The notes: generated from the letters alone by a model not told the origin. A stretch of 64,000 nucleotides of DNA from Peptococcaceae bacterium BRH_c8a (GCA_000961575.1 LADP01000046.1:208517-272516), one strand, 5' to 3'. Shown: positions 26,684 through 34,720, counted from the stretch's first letter. Translations and numbers: made by a program.

Positions 26684-27562
26684 TTATAACCAGTACCTAT
26701 ACAGCACCCGGCGTTCTTTTAGTTCATCCACTTTGGCTGCTAGTTCATAGATGGCTTCCGGGGCGGTACGGGCGTAGCGCCGGGTGGTGGTGATGTCGGC
26801 ATGGCCCAGCACGTCTTGTACTTTGTCGATGGAGATACCCCTTTGCAGCAGCTGGGTGCCCAGGGTGTGCCGGCAGCGGTGGGAGTGAAAATTTAACCCG
26901 GTGGCCAGCCGGCATTTGCGTGCCCACCATTTAAAGGCGTGGGTGGTGATGCCGAACAGGGGCTTATGGTCGGGCCGGTCGCCGGCGTAATTGATTAGCT
27001 CGTTAACCACCCCGGAGTCTGTCACCGGAACATATCTTTCCTTGTCCCCTTTGCCGTGGCGTACCCGGAAGATGTAGCCGCCGTTATCCAGTACGATAAT
27101 GTCGTTGGGGGTGACCGAGGCTACCTCGCTGACCCGCATGCCGGTGGCTAGCATGGTGCGAAACCCCAGAGCCACATGGCCGGGGATGGTAGCCAGCCAG
27201 GCCGCGAATACTTCCAGCTCTTCGGCGGTCATAAAGTCCGGCAGATCTTGGCCTGTTTTAACCCTTAGCCGGCGGCTAACGATGGGGCTGCCCGGCACTT
27301 CCCGCTCTTCCACTAAAAAGTCGTAAAAGCTTTTTAGCGCCGCTAAGATGGCATTAATGGTGCGGGGCTTTAAGCCCTGTTCGACCAGGTGATTGCGAAA
27401 ATTTTTTACTTGCTTGGGGGTAAGTTCGGTATAGGTAAGGTTGTTTGCTTCGGTGTAGGCGATGAATTTATCCAGGTGGTAGCCGTAGTTTTGGAGGGTA
27501 TGGGCCGAGCTGCCGATCATTTTTAGTTCGGTGAGGTAAGTTTTAACCAAGTTGCGCAGCAT
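26684..27562 (-). CDS. Tyrosine recombinase / integrase (copy 2)
   Basis: 292 residues. Catalytic set: arginine in ATGMRVSEV, lysine in RHGKGDKERYVP, SHRCRHTLGT, VLGHADI and TRRYARTAPEAI. The N-terminal core-binding domain (VKTYLTELKMIGSSAHTLQN) is clearly related to copy 1 at 25235-26134 (same motif order and spacing), and the base composition is more GC-rich. An arrangement of two recombinases around a decayed toxin module suggests past insertion events or a locus-specific recombination system. All catalytic residues are intact in both. Confidence 0.9.
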   Translation of the reverse strand: MLRNLVKTYLTELKMIGSSAHTLQNYGYHLDKFIAYTEANNLTYTELTPKQVKNFRNHLVEQGLKPRTINAILAALKSFYDFLVEEREVPGSPIVSRRLRVKTGQDLPDFMTAEELEVFAAWLATIPGHVALGFRTMLATGMRVSEVASVTPNDIIVLDNGGYIFRVRHGKGDKERYVPVTDSGVVNELINYAGDRPDHKPLFGITTHAFKWWARKCRLATGLNFHSHRCRHTLGTQLLQRGISIDKVQDVLGHADITTTRRYARTAPEAIYELAAKVDELKERRVLYRYWL

Positions 27563-27608
27563 ATCTACCTCGGTTAAGTTCCCCTAGCGGTTATCAACTA
27601 CATGTCAG

Positions 27609-27731
27609 TTACTTGTAAATGTCACCACGTGGAGATACTCGCATAATTATAATAATTAACTGATCCCTGTCTACTGTATAAATAATTCGCAAACTTTGCC
27701 TTCCTCGAAAAGGTAGTTTAAGCTGTAATTT
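27609..27731 (-). pseudogene. RelE/HigB-like toxin remnant (C-terminal 40 aa)
   Basis: Directly after the CopG-like antitoxin stop, a frame without a start reads LKLPFRGRQSLRIIYTVDRD, then QLIIIIMRVSPRGDIYK and stop. This is the C-terminal beta sheet of a RelE-superfamily toxin (the RIIYTVD and RVSPRGDIYK strands). The N-terminal half is missing. So a second toxin in this interval is also broken. Confidence 0.65.
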
Positions 27732-27734
27732 TTT

Positions 27735-28028
27735 TTAAGACATAATTTCCTTGTGTATAGCTTCCGTTATCCACATTCTAATTAATGTTTGATAGGGCAA
27801 ACCTTTATTCTCGGCAATTTTTTTAACGGTTTCAATTTGTCCCGGTTCTAATCTTAAGGTAACCGGTTTTTTCAATTCTCTCTTTTTTAATATCTCAGCC
27901 TCTAATTTAGGATCCATCTCCAAATTTACTGTTTCAAATTCATCTGCATATTCTGTGGTATCATGTTCATCCCAAAAGCGGGCTTCTTCTTCTTCGCTTT
28001 TAAAATTTGGTATTTTCTTAGTAGTCAT
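27735..28028 (-). CDS. CopG/BrnA-type antitoxin
   Basis: 97 residues from ATG 28028 (GGGGG upstream; a longer frame adds 14 unlikely residues). MTTKKIPNFKSEEEEARFWD and the C-terminal ribbon-helix-helix (KPVTLRLEPGQIETVKKIAE; LIRMWITEAIHKEI) match the CopG antitoxin family (PF12441). RHH antitoxins dimerise on operator DNA and autoregulate. A strong promoter with an overlapping 9-base inverted repeat lies upstream (28108-28150). The toxin gene that should follow is reduced to a 40-codon remnant. Confidence 0.85.
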   Translation of the reverse strand: MTTKKIPNFKSEEEEARFWDEHDTTEYADEFETVNLEMDPKLEAEILKKRELKKPVTLRLEPGQIETVKKIAENKGLPYQTLIRMWITEAIHKEIMS

Positions 28029-28107
28029 TTTACCATTCCCCCTTTTCACGCAAAAATATGAAAATCCCAATCAAAAGCCCGAATTTTCATACTAGTCTCC
28101 TAGCTTT

Positions 28108-28150
28108 AATATATTACCCCGTATGTACATTGTCAATACATTGTACATAC
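28108..28150 (-). promoter_or_regulatory. Antitoxin promoter with overlapping operator
   Basis: On the minus strand TTGACA (28136-28131), a 17-base spacer and TATATT (28113-28108), pointing to the CopG-like antitoxin. An inverted repeat GTATGTACA (28121-28129) and TGTACATAC (28142-28150) brackets the -35 box, a good site for a ribbon-helix-helix dimer pair. Autorepression is inferred from family behaviour. Confidence 0.8.
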
Positions 28151-28162
28151 ATAATAAAATTC

Positions 28163-30001
28163 CTAAACTGCTTCCACTTTATTCCGATAGCTTTTAAATT
28201 GCGGCAATATAGCTGCCAGGGTGTCAAATACGTCGTCTGCTTCAACCTGGGTGGTATTACGGGCCAGCAGTAGCAGCTGTTTATCCAGGGCGGATACTTC
28301 AGCCAGGCAGGGTCTGGCGACAAAGATTCTTTTATGGTTGGTGGCAGTCGAGCCTTCTTCGGCGGTTAACAGCTCTTCAAAGAGTTTTTCACCGGGCCTG
28401 ACGCCGGTAAACTTTATTTTGATGTCGTGGTCGGGCTCCAGGCCGGACAGTTTAATCATGTCTCGGGCTAGATCTACTATTTTTACCGGTTCGCCCATGT
28501 CCAGGATAAATATTTCGCCGCCGCCCGCCATCGCACCGGTCTGGATGACCAGCTGTACCGCTTCGGGGATGGTCATAAAGTAGCGTTTCATGTCCGGATG
28601 GGTCACCGTTACCGGGCCGCCTTTTTTTATTTGCGATTCGAAGATGGGCACCACACTGCCCCGGCTGCCCAGCACGTTGCCGAACCGCACCGCCGCAAAC
28701 CTGGTGTTGCTGTTACGATCCATGTTTTGCACCACCAATTCTGACAGCCGCTTGGTGGCGCCCATTACGCTGGACGGGTTGACGGCTTTATCGGTGGAGA
28801 TGCTGACAAATATTTTGGTGCCCGTCCGGTCGGCGGCTTCCATCAGGTTTTGGGTACCAAAGACGTTTGTCTTGACCGCTTCGTCGGGGTGAAACTCCAT
28901 TAAGGGCACATGCTTATGGGCGGCGGCGTGGAATACCACCCCCGGGCGGTATGCTTGCCAAATGGCATCTATTTTAGCTTTGTCCCTGATGTCGGCTATT
29001 TCAATACCCAGTGGTAAACCCGGAAACCTAGCCTCTAACTCCAGCCAAATTTTGTGGATGCTGTTCTCGCCGTGGCCCAGCAACACCAGCTTTTGGGGGG
29101 CAAAGCCCGCCACCTGGCGACAGAGCTCGGAACCGATGGAGCCGCCCGCCCCAGTGACCAGCACGGTTTCGCCTTTGAGGTAACCGGCAATCTCATCCAG
29201 ATCCACCTTTACCGGCTCGCGCTGCAGTAGGTCTTCTATGGCCACGGGGCGCAGGCTGTTGACGGAAACCCGGCCGTTAAGAATTTGATAAACTCCAGGC
29301 AGTATTTTAACGTCTAAATTGGTTTGGCTGCAGATAGTGAATATTTCTTTAATGGCCTCGGCACCGGCCGAGGGCATAGCGATAATGATGTTTTGAATGT
29401 TGTAACGTTTGACCACACTTAATATCCGCTCCCGGGTGCCCAGTATTGGTAAGCTAAGCACACTGAACTTTTGTTTATTTTTGTCGTCATCGATAAACCC
29501 CACGGGCAGCAGGCCGCTGTCGTGGTTTTTTAGTTCCCTGGCCACCATGACCCCGGCATCACCGGCGCCGATGATGAGGGTGCGCTTGCCGTGCCGGCCG
29601 TTGCCTTTTTTGCGATCCAGCATTACCCGCCACACCAGCCGGGAGCCCCCCACCGTCAGCACAATAAACGCCCAGGAGGATATTACAATGCTGCGGGGCA
29701 GCAGCGATTCCATCATGTAGGTCATGGCTATAACAGCCAGACTGCCCAGCGACACCGACTGCACGATGGCAAACAGCTCACCGGTGCTGGCATAGGCCCA
29801 CACCCGGTTGTATAGTTTCAGGCAGTAAAAACAAAACAAGTGGATGGTGATGACAATGGGGGAAATAAAGAAATAATCCTGCAGGTAAGGGCTGGCTGAA
29901 GTAAAACCTTCAAAACGCAACAGGTAGGCTATGATTATGGATACGTTAATTAATACGGCATCGCTGGCTATTAAAAGTATTAATCTGATATACCCGTTCA
30001 T
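28163..30001 (-). CDS. UDP-GlcNAc 4,6-dehydratase, membrane form (PglF/EpsC/CapD type)
   Basis: 612 residues from ATG 30001 (AGAGG seven bases upstream; a start 12 codons earlier is possible). Four membrane helices at the N-terminus (residues ~1-110) precede a first Rossmann-like region (TLIIGAGDAGVMVARELKNH) and the catalytic SDR domain (ETVLVTGAGGSIGSELCRQV; SISTDKAVNPSSVMGATKRL). The usual YxxxK tyrosine is replaced by methionine in MGATK, as in the PglF/FlaA1 group. These enzymes make the UDP-4-keto-6-deoxy-GlcNAc intermediate for bacillosamine-type sugars, matching the PglE, PglD and PglC homologues at 22570-25003. Confidence 0.92.
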   Translation of the reverse strand: MNGYIRLILLIASDAVLINVSIIIAYLLRFEGFTSASPYLQDYFFISPIVITIHLFCFYCLKLYNRVWAYASTGELFAIVQSVSLGSLAVIAMTYMMESLLPRSIVISSWAFIVLTVGGSRLVWRVMLDRKKGNGRHGKRTLIIGAGDAGVMVARELKNHDSGLLPVGFIDDDKNKQKFSVLSLPILGTRERILSVVKRYNIQNIIIAMPSAGAEAIKEIFTICSQTNLDVKILPGVYQILNGRVSVNSLRPVAIEDLLQREPVKVDLDEIAGYLKGETVLVTGAGGSIGSELCRQVAGFAPQKLVLLGHGENSIHKIWLELEARFPGLPLGIEIADIRDKAKIDAIWQAYRPGVVFHAAAHKHVPLMEFHPDEAVKTNVFGTQNLMEAADRTGTKIFVSISTDKAVNPSSVMGATKRLSELVVQNMDRNSNTRFAAVRFGNVLGSRGSVVPIFESQIKKGGPVTVTHPDMKRYFMTIPEAVQLVIQTGAMAGGGEIFILDMGEPVKIVDLARDMIKLSGLEPDHDIKIKFTGVRPGEKLFEELLTAEEGSTATNHKRIFVARPCLAEVSALDKQLLLLARNTTQVEADDVFDTLAAILPQFKSYRNKVEAV

Positions 30002-30224
30002 TAGCCAACCTCTTTCTAAGGAAAATGGAAAATTCACAAAAATAGGACTATGGTCATAGGTGCTAGGTCTTTTGTCCTATGCGGCTGGGGCAAAAAAAAA
30101 CTTCCTTGGTTGCCAACCTTTAAGTTGTTTAACACATTTATTATATTTTGACATGGCTTTCCTAAATCCTTTTACTATTTATGAGAAAATTTCAATTTTG
30201 CTGGAAAAATTTATTGGGCTTTGC

Positions 30225-30286
30225 TGCCAGGTGTTGCAAGTTGAAAGCTGCAAAATACGCAACTTTCAACTTGCAACACCTGGCAC
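30225..30286. repeat. Palindromic repeat, family D copy 1
   Basis: Inverted repeat with arms TGCCAGGTGTTGCAAGTTGA and complement around a short loop. Other full or half copies: 36811-36875, 55238-55278, 55597-55638, 57079-57106, 62843-62882, 63477-63516. Located in the ~395-base gap between the dehydratase gene and the 84-residue gene; the rest of that gap shows no gene. Confidence 0.9.
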
Positions 30287-30396
30287 CTTACGGCTGTGCC
30301 CTGGGGTTGGGCATGGGGTTGGGGGCATAAAAATGCCCGGTTTGCAGCAACCGGGAAGCGAACCGGGGACATGGCAGTCCCCTTTTTATTTTAAGC

Positions 30397-30651
30397 TTAA
30401 ACTGCTTCGATGCATTTTTTGGCAATATCCAACTGCACTTGCAGCGCTTTTTTAAGTTCATTTAATTCTGATCCGTCGAGTTCAGTGAGACCCTTGCCGT
30501 TGCCGAATTTTTTGACCAGGTAGTCTACCTCGCCCTGATTATAACCAATATCTATTAAGCGTTGCCTTAGGGACAGCACATTTTCCTTGGCTTTTTGTTT
30601 TTCATCAATACTCTTTGAGGCTGGGCTGGAAATGGAATATTCGTAGGACAA
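30397..30651 (-). CDS. Small hypothetical protein behind c-di-GMP riboswitch
   Basis: 84 residues from a TTG at 30651, chosen because AAGGAGG lies nine bases upstream; an ATG further up (30693) is inside the leader. The protein begins MSYEYSISSPASKSIDEKQK and has a helical, charged remainder with YLVKKFGNGKGLTELDGSEL, reminiscent of a small two-helix regulatory or structural protein. No membrane segment or enzyme motif. It is the first gene downstream of the class I c-di-GMP riboswitch and lies between the tyrosine kinase gene and the dehydratase gene. Family unknown to me. Confidence 0.65.
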   Translation of the reverse strand: MSYEYSISSPASKSIDEKQKAKENVLSLRQRLIDIGYNQGEVDYLVKKFGNGKGLTELDGSELNELKKALQVQLDIAKKCIEAV

Positions 30652-30730
30652 ATAAAAAAACCTCCTTGGTGTGGTGTAGTGTATTAGTGCCAATCATACC
30701 TTAGGAGATTTCCAAGTAAGGCACGATCCT

Positions 30731-30815
30731 TTGGCAACCAGGCTGTCGTATTGCATCACTGCAACTTAGACCCTTGGTTTTGCGCCCCTGCCTTTAGGCA
30801 AGTTTGCCATTTCAC
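30731..30815 (-). ncRNA. Class I c-di-GMP riboswitch (GEMM-I)
   Basis: On the minus strand the aptamer signature is clear: TGGCAAACT, the P2 hairpin TGCC-TAAA-GGCA, then GGGCGCAAAACC, AGGGTCTAA, a variable hairpin GTTGCAGTGATGCAATAC, and the closing CAGCCTGGTTGCCA. TGGCAA pairs with TTGCCA to form P1. The order matches GEMM-I (GCAAACC, tetraloop hairpin, GACGCAAAGCC, GGGCCTAA, AGCCGGGTTGCC). Downstream, ATCTCCT near 30702-30708 could pair with the AGGAGG of the next gene, followed by seven Ts, so the platform could act on the ribosome site, on termination, or both. The direction of control is not predictable by eye. Confidence 0.9.
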
Positions 30816-30884
30816 GGTTCATGTCACATTATATTCTAATTTATATGGTTAATCAACAAATTTCGACTTGACAATAGACAAAAA

Positions 30885-31607
30885 TTACAGCGAGGCGATG
30901 CGTTGCGAATTTTTCTTCCCTTCGTTTTCCTGGGTATAGTAGTAATGATAATAGTAATCTCCACTGGACATGCTGATGCTGTTTAACACCACCCCAATAA
31001 TGTTGGCGCCCACTTTCTCCAGTTTGGCCTGAGCTTCCCGGGCGTTTTCATAACGGGTGGCGCCGCTTTTTACCACCATGATGACGCCATCCACCAGCGT
31101 GGACATTACAATAGGGTCGGTAACAATATTTATGGGGGGTGAATCCAGCAGCACATAGTCGAACTTTTCCAAAGCGCGGCTAATTAAATCTTTCATCCGC
31201 TGCGAACCAACCAGTTCGGAAGGGTTGGGCGGAATGGGGCCGCTGGCCAGGATAGAAAGCCCCGGCACATCGGTGGGCTGGGCCAGTTCCGCGGGATCCA
31301 GTTCATTAATTAATACGTTGGTTACTCCCACATGTTCATTAATATCAAATACTTTATGCAGGGTGGGACGCCGTAAATCGCAGCCCACGATGAGCACTTT
31401 TTTGTTGGTTTGCGCCAGCACCACACCCAGGTTACAGGTAACCACACTTTTGCCTTCATTGGGCCCGGCGCTGGTGATTAGGATGGAGCGTAGGGGGTTG
31501 TCCAGCCCGGCAAAGTTTATATTGGTGCGCAAGGCCCGGAAAGCTTCGGCAAAAGGTGACCTGGCGCTGAGGTTGGTAATGATATTTTTGTTGGCCTTGT
31601 CTTTCAT
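30885..31607 (-). CDS. BY-kinase (CpsD/CapB/EpsB-type tyrosine kinase)
   Basis: 240 residues. Walker A SAGPNEGKS (residues ~46-54), Walker A' VLIVGCDLRRP, Walker B VLLDSPP, and a C-terminal tyrosine cluster (DYYYHYYYTQ) that is autophosphorylated in this family. BY-kinases control capsule/EPS chain length together with a Wzz-type activator (here the next gene upstream, adjacent with TAAATG) and a PHP phosphatase (33232-34032). Cytoplasmic, membrane-recruited. Length is normal for a stand-alone Gram-positive kinase. Lies immediately before the c-di-GMP riboswitch. Confidence 0.95.
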   Translation of the reverse strand: MKDKANKNIITNLSARSPFAEAFRALRTNINFAGLDNPLRSILITSAGPNEGKSVVTCNLGVVLAQTNKKVLIVGCDLRRPTLHKVFDINEHVGVTNVLINELDPAELAQPTDVPGLSILASGPIPPNPSELVGSQRMKDLISRALEKFDYVLLDSPPINIVTDPIVMSTLVDGVIMVVKSGATRYENAREAQAKLEKVGANIIGVVLNSISMSSGDYYYHYYYTQENEGKKNSQRIASL

Positions 31608-32960
31608 TTAACTACCCCGTTTCTGACCGAAAAATGACCATCTTGATTTGTTGGCTGCGGCCTCGGAGGCCGGTATGGAACCTATAATCGGCAGCCCCAT
31701 GTGTTTTTCTACATCCTCGGGTGTCTTGATGGTGCTGTCCATAAACTCAAGCAGGAAGGCTAACCCCATCGCCACCATTAAACCCAGCACCAGGGCGATG
31801 GCAATATTCAACTGTTTGTTGGGCTTGACCGGGTTGGCGGGTACCAGCGCCGGCGAGGCTACGTTGATGGTGGTGCCGCCCAGGTCAATGGAACTGGCCA
31901 TTTGGGTTTGGGTAACTTTTTGCGCCAGCAGGTTTTGGGTTTCTTCCAGCCGCTTGATTTCGTTTTGCATTTGCTGTTGTTTAATTTGTTTATCGCTTAG
32001 CTCGGCCTGCATGATATTTAAATTACCCTGCAACCGGGCCGAGGTAGCCTGCATCGCCTGCAAGCTGGCGGTTTTTTCGGCCAGGGCCGCTTCTCGGTCG
32101 TTTAGCTTTTCGGTTAGTGAAACATAAACCGGGTTTATTTCTTGGGTCTCGACTACATCAATTGACCCCTGCCCGACATTAGCTACATTTAGCATTTTGG
32201 GTGTGTTGGCCAGGCTGCCCCGTAAGCTGTTGATACCGGCTTCCAACTGCTGCATTTCCATCCGGGCCAGATCCATGCTGGTTTGGTATTTGTTTAGGTC
32301 GTCGGTGATACTGGTAAATTGTTTTTGCAGGTATTCCACACTGCGCGGATCTGAATTGAATTGTCTATATTCATTCAGTAACACGTTTAGCTTGGTGTCA
32401 TTTTCTTGTTTTTGGGCTTGAATGAATTGGGTGGACTTGGTCATTTGGTTGAGGTTTCTTTCCGACAGGTAATCCAGGTACACTTCGCCCAGCGTGTTGG
32501 TTACGTCGGCGGCCAGCCGTGGGTTGGTGTGCTGCACTTTAAGCATGATGATGTTGCTGTCTTTGGCCACCTCGGCTTTGACCATGCCGGCCACATCTCT
32601 GGCGGTGTACCCCTTATCTTCCAGGGACAGGTGCTCTACCACCCGCTGGTACATGGTGTCGCTGGTTAACTGGCCCACATAGGTGTTCATGGTCATTAGG
32701 GGCATTCGGGATACGGTATTGATTACCGACTCCAGGTCGTCGGGCTCGGTAGACCTTTGGGTGGCCATGTCGGGCATGGTTACTATGAGCATGGATTTGG
32801 CCTCGTATACGGGAGCAATCACAAAGTAACTCATGATGCCGCTGGTGAGTACGGCCAGGATGGTAATGGTGATAATGACCAGGCGCCACTTTTTTAGCAC
32901 GGTAAAAACTTGGCGCAGGTCTATTACGTCGGTTTCTATGTAATCTTGTTTTTCGGACAA
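31608..32960 (-). CDS. Wzz/GumC-type polysaccharide co-polymerase
   Basis: 450 residues from a TTG start. An N-terminal membrane helix (residues ~28-50) and a C-terminal helix (LNIAIALVLGLMVAMGLAFL, residues ~388-412) flank a long extracytoplasmic region with heavy coiled coil (residues ~160-355). The C-terminal cytoplasmic tail (MDSTIKTPEDVEKHMGLPII) is the Wzz signature that contacts the BY-kinase. Such proteins set glycan chain length. It is larger than Gram-positive CapA-type modulators and closer to the GumC layout, but the kinase is separate. Confidence 0.9.
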   Translation of the reverse strand: MSEKQDYIETDVIDLRQVFTVLKKWRLVIITITILAVLTSGIMSYFVIAPVYEAKSMLIVTMPDMATQRSTEPDDLESVINTVSRMPLMTMNTYVGQLTSDTMYQRVVEHLSLEDKGYTARDVAGMVKAEVAKDSNIIMLKVQHTNPRLAADVTNTLGEVYLDYLSERNLNQMTKSTQFIQAQKQENDTKLNVLLNEYRQFNSDPRSVEYLQKQFTSITDDLNKYQTSMDLARMEMQQLEAGINSLRGSLANTPKMLNVANVGQGSIDVVETQEINPVYVSLTEKLNDREAALAEKTASLQAMQATSARLQGNLNIMQAELSDKQIKQQQMQNEIKRLEETQNLLAQKVTQTQMASSIDLGGTTINVASPALVPANPVKPNKQLNIAIALVLGLMVAMGLAFLLEFMDSTIKTPEDVEKHMGLPIIGSIPASEAAANKSRWSFFGQKRGS

Positions 32961-33231
32961 TTAGGCCACTCCCTGCGGGATAATATTCAGTAGTCAGTAG
33001 TCAGGAGTCAGGAGTCAGAATGACAAACCGGTCTTCTGCTGTCTTCTACCCTGATCTTTTTTGGTGTCATCCTGAGCGTAGTGAAGGAGCTAGTCTTTAA
33101 GATTCTTCGCTGCGCTCAGAATGACAGATTCGTTGTATTCATAAGAATGACAATCTCATCGGATTCTTGACTCCTGATTCTTGACTCCTAATTCTACAAA
33201 TATCTACTACTTCCTGCTATTTACTTAGTTG
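32961..33231. repeat. AGGAGTC tandem block and family F copy 3
   Basis: The gap holds AGTCAGTAGTCAGGAGTCAG-type tandem heptamers (32991-33018) and a complementary CTTGACTCCTGATTC block (33165-33194), which could fold together. Between them lies family F copy 3 (33065-33126). A similar heptamer block occurs at 44640-44668. No gene is seen here. Confidence 0.7.
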
Positions 33232-34032
33232 TTATTTGCGGCCGGTGATTTTTCCCCACAGGCTGTGCCAGAGGGATTTGTTTGGTTGTTCTTGATCTGG
33301 CCAGGACGGCAGGCGTGTGGGAGCCTGGCCCTGCAGCAGCCTTTGTGGGTTATCCGCTGTAAGCAGCCCGGCGGCATTGGGGTCGTAAGCCTGGATGACG
33401 GTGCAGGCGGCTTGTAGTTCGGGTTTGCGGTTTACCGCCCCGTGGGCATCGCTGCTGATAAACTGGTAACAGCCGTGCCGCAAGTAGTGGTGGGCCAATT
33501 GCTGCACCCGGGTGCCCAGCTTGCCGGTGAAGCTCGCTGCGGTGCCCTGGCACAGTACGCCTCTTTCCACAAAGGGCAGCAGCTTGCCGGGGCTACGCAG
33601 CAGTTCGGCGTTGCGCTCGGGATGAGCCAGCACCGGCGTGACGCCCAGCAGGGCTATTTCAAACAAGACTTGTTCGGCAAACACCGGTATTTCGGCAGTG
33701 GGAAATTCAACCAGCAGGTAACGGCCGCCGTCACCTAGGGTTAAAATCTGCTGCTCTTTGATTAACCGCGGCAGATCCGGGTCTAGCAGGTATTCCGCGC
33801 CCGAATGCACGGCCATAGGGATCTCATGCGCCTGCAGCTGGGCGCGAAAATGCTGCAGCGCCTGCAGAATGCTGACTCGGTTATTGTTATATAACCCCGG
33901 CGCCACATGGGGCGTGGCTACCACGGCTTTAATGCCGCCGGCTGCGGCATGCCGCGCCATGTCCAGGGATTCAGCCATGTTTGGGGGGCCGTCATCTAAG
34001 CCGGGCAAGATATGGATGTGCAGGTCAATCAT
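33232..34032 (-). CDS. CpsB/YwqE-type PHP tyrosine phosphatase
   Basis: 266 residues. PHP-domain metal motifs: DLHIHILPGLDDG at the start, ATPHVAPG near residue 40, EYLLDPDLPR, LAHPERN near 138 and FISSDAHGA near 193. These manganese-dependent phosphatases dephosphorylate the C-terminal tyrosines of BY-kinases. The start overlaps the stop of the membrane protein upstream by eight bases, and the co-polymerase and kinase genes follow, completing the phosphoregulatory trio. Confidence 0.93.
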   Translation of the reverse strand: MIDLHIHILPGLDDGPPNMAESLDMARHAAAGGIKAVVATPHVAPGLYNNNRVSILQALQHFRAQLQAHEIPMAVHSGAEYLLDPDLPRLIKEQQILTLGDGGRYLLVEFPTAEIPVFAEQVLFEIALLGVTPVLAHPERNAELLRSPGKLLPFVERGVLCQGTAASFTGKLGTRVQQLAHHYLRHGCYQFISSDAHGAVNRKPELQAACTVIQAYDPNAAGLLTADNPQRLLQGQAPTRLPSWPDQEQPNKSLWHSLWGKITGRK

Positions 34033-34720
34033 TGATATAGCTCCCCAGTTGCTCCAGCAAGTCTTTACGCATTTGGCTTTTTTGCTCTTTGTATTCTTTT
34101 TCGGCTTTTTTGACCAGGTCTAAAGGTAAATCGTTGGCTTTTAGCTCGGTTTTCATTTGGCCCAGCACAACGGCAAAGTTGTCATCGGCTTCTTTTTCCA
34201 GGCTGCGCCCCGCCCGGAGGTATTCGTTGGCCAGTTGGGTTAGGGACATGTCTTGGCGCCCGTTTTTAACGGCCAGGTAATCGTTTGCGGCGGTCTGCAG
34301 CAGGCGGCGCAGTTCCCAATTGTAGTAGTCATCGATGTTATTAAATATGAAGGTATATTTTTGCTCGATGAAATTTAGTTTTTGGGCTTGACTGAAGGCC
34401 GGTGGAGCTGGATATTTGTATTCTTGTGGCAGAATGGCCCGGTTTGGATGCGGGGGTGCGGCAGTACCGCCGGTGCCGTCTGCGTTTTGGTTACCGGGTT
34501 TGCCGGGTTCACCGGGCTCAGCCTGGGGCGAGTCATTGAACAGTGAACCTTCGCCCCGGGGGATGTAGGAGATGTCCTTAAACTGGCCACCGCTGGACAT
34601 GCTGACAACAGCCACAATAATTATGCAGACCAAAGCGGCACCAAAAACCAGCCACCTGGTTTTTGTATTCAGCGGCCCGGCCATGCGTCTGCTTTTTCTC
34701 TTTTTCCTATGTACCGGCAA
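34025..34720 (-). CDS. Single-pass membrane protein coupled to the phosphatase gene
   Basis: About 231 residues from a TTG at 34720; an ATG at 34684 is the alternative, and longer starts run into repeats. A basic N-terminus (HRKKRKSRR) precedes one membrane helix (WLVFGAALVCIIIVAVVSM), then a glycine/proline-rich linker (PGEPGKPGNQ) and a helical domain of ~130 residues (FIEQKYTFIFNNIDDYYNWE; LDLVKKAEKEYKEQK). The C-terminus would be outside the cell. I do not recognise the family. Eight-base overlap with the phosphatase gene suggests it belongs to the polysaccharide control module and heads its transcript. Confidence 0.65.
   Translation of the reverse strand: MPVHRKKRKSRRMAGPLNTKTRWLVFGAALVCIIIVAVVSMSSGGQFKDISYIPRGEGSLFNDSPQAEPGEPGKPGNQNADGTGGTAAPPHPNRAILPQEYKYPAPPAFSQAQKLNFIEQKYTFIFNNIDDYYNWELRRLLQTAANDYLAVKNGRQDMSLTQLANEYLRAGRSLEKEADDNFAVVLGQMKTELKANDLPLDLVKKAEKEYKEQKSQMRKDLLEQLGSYIND

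Noticed and set aside
30060..30455. 131-codon plus-strand frame
   Set aside because: Runs through a family D palindrome and opposite the 84-residue gene; composition is not protein-like.
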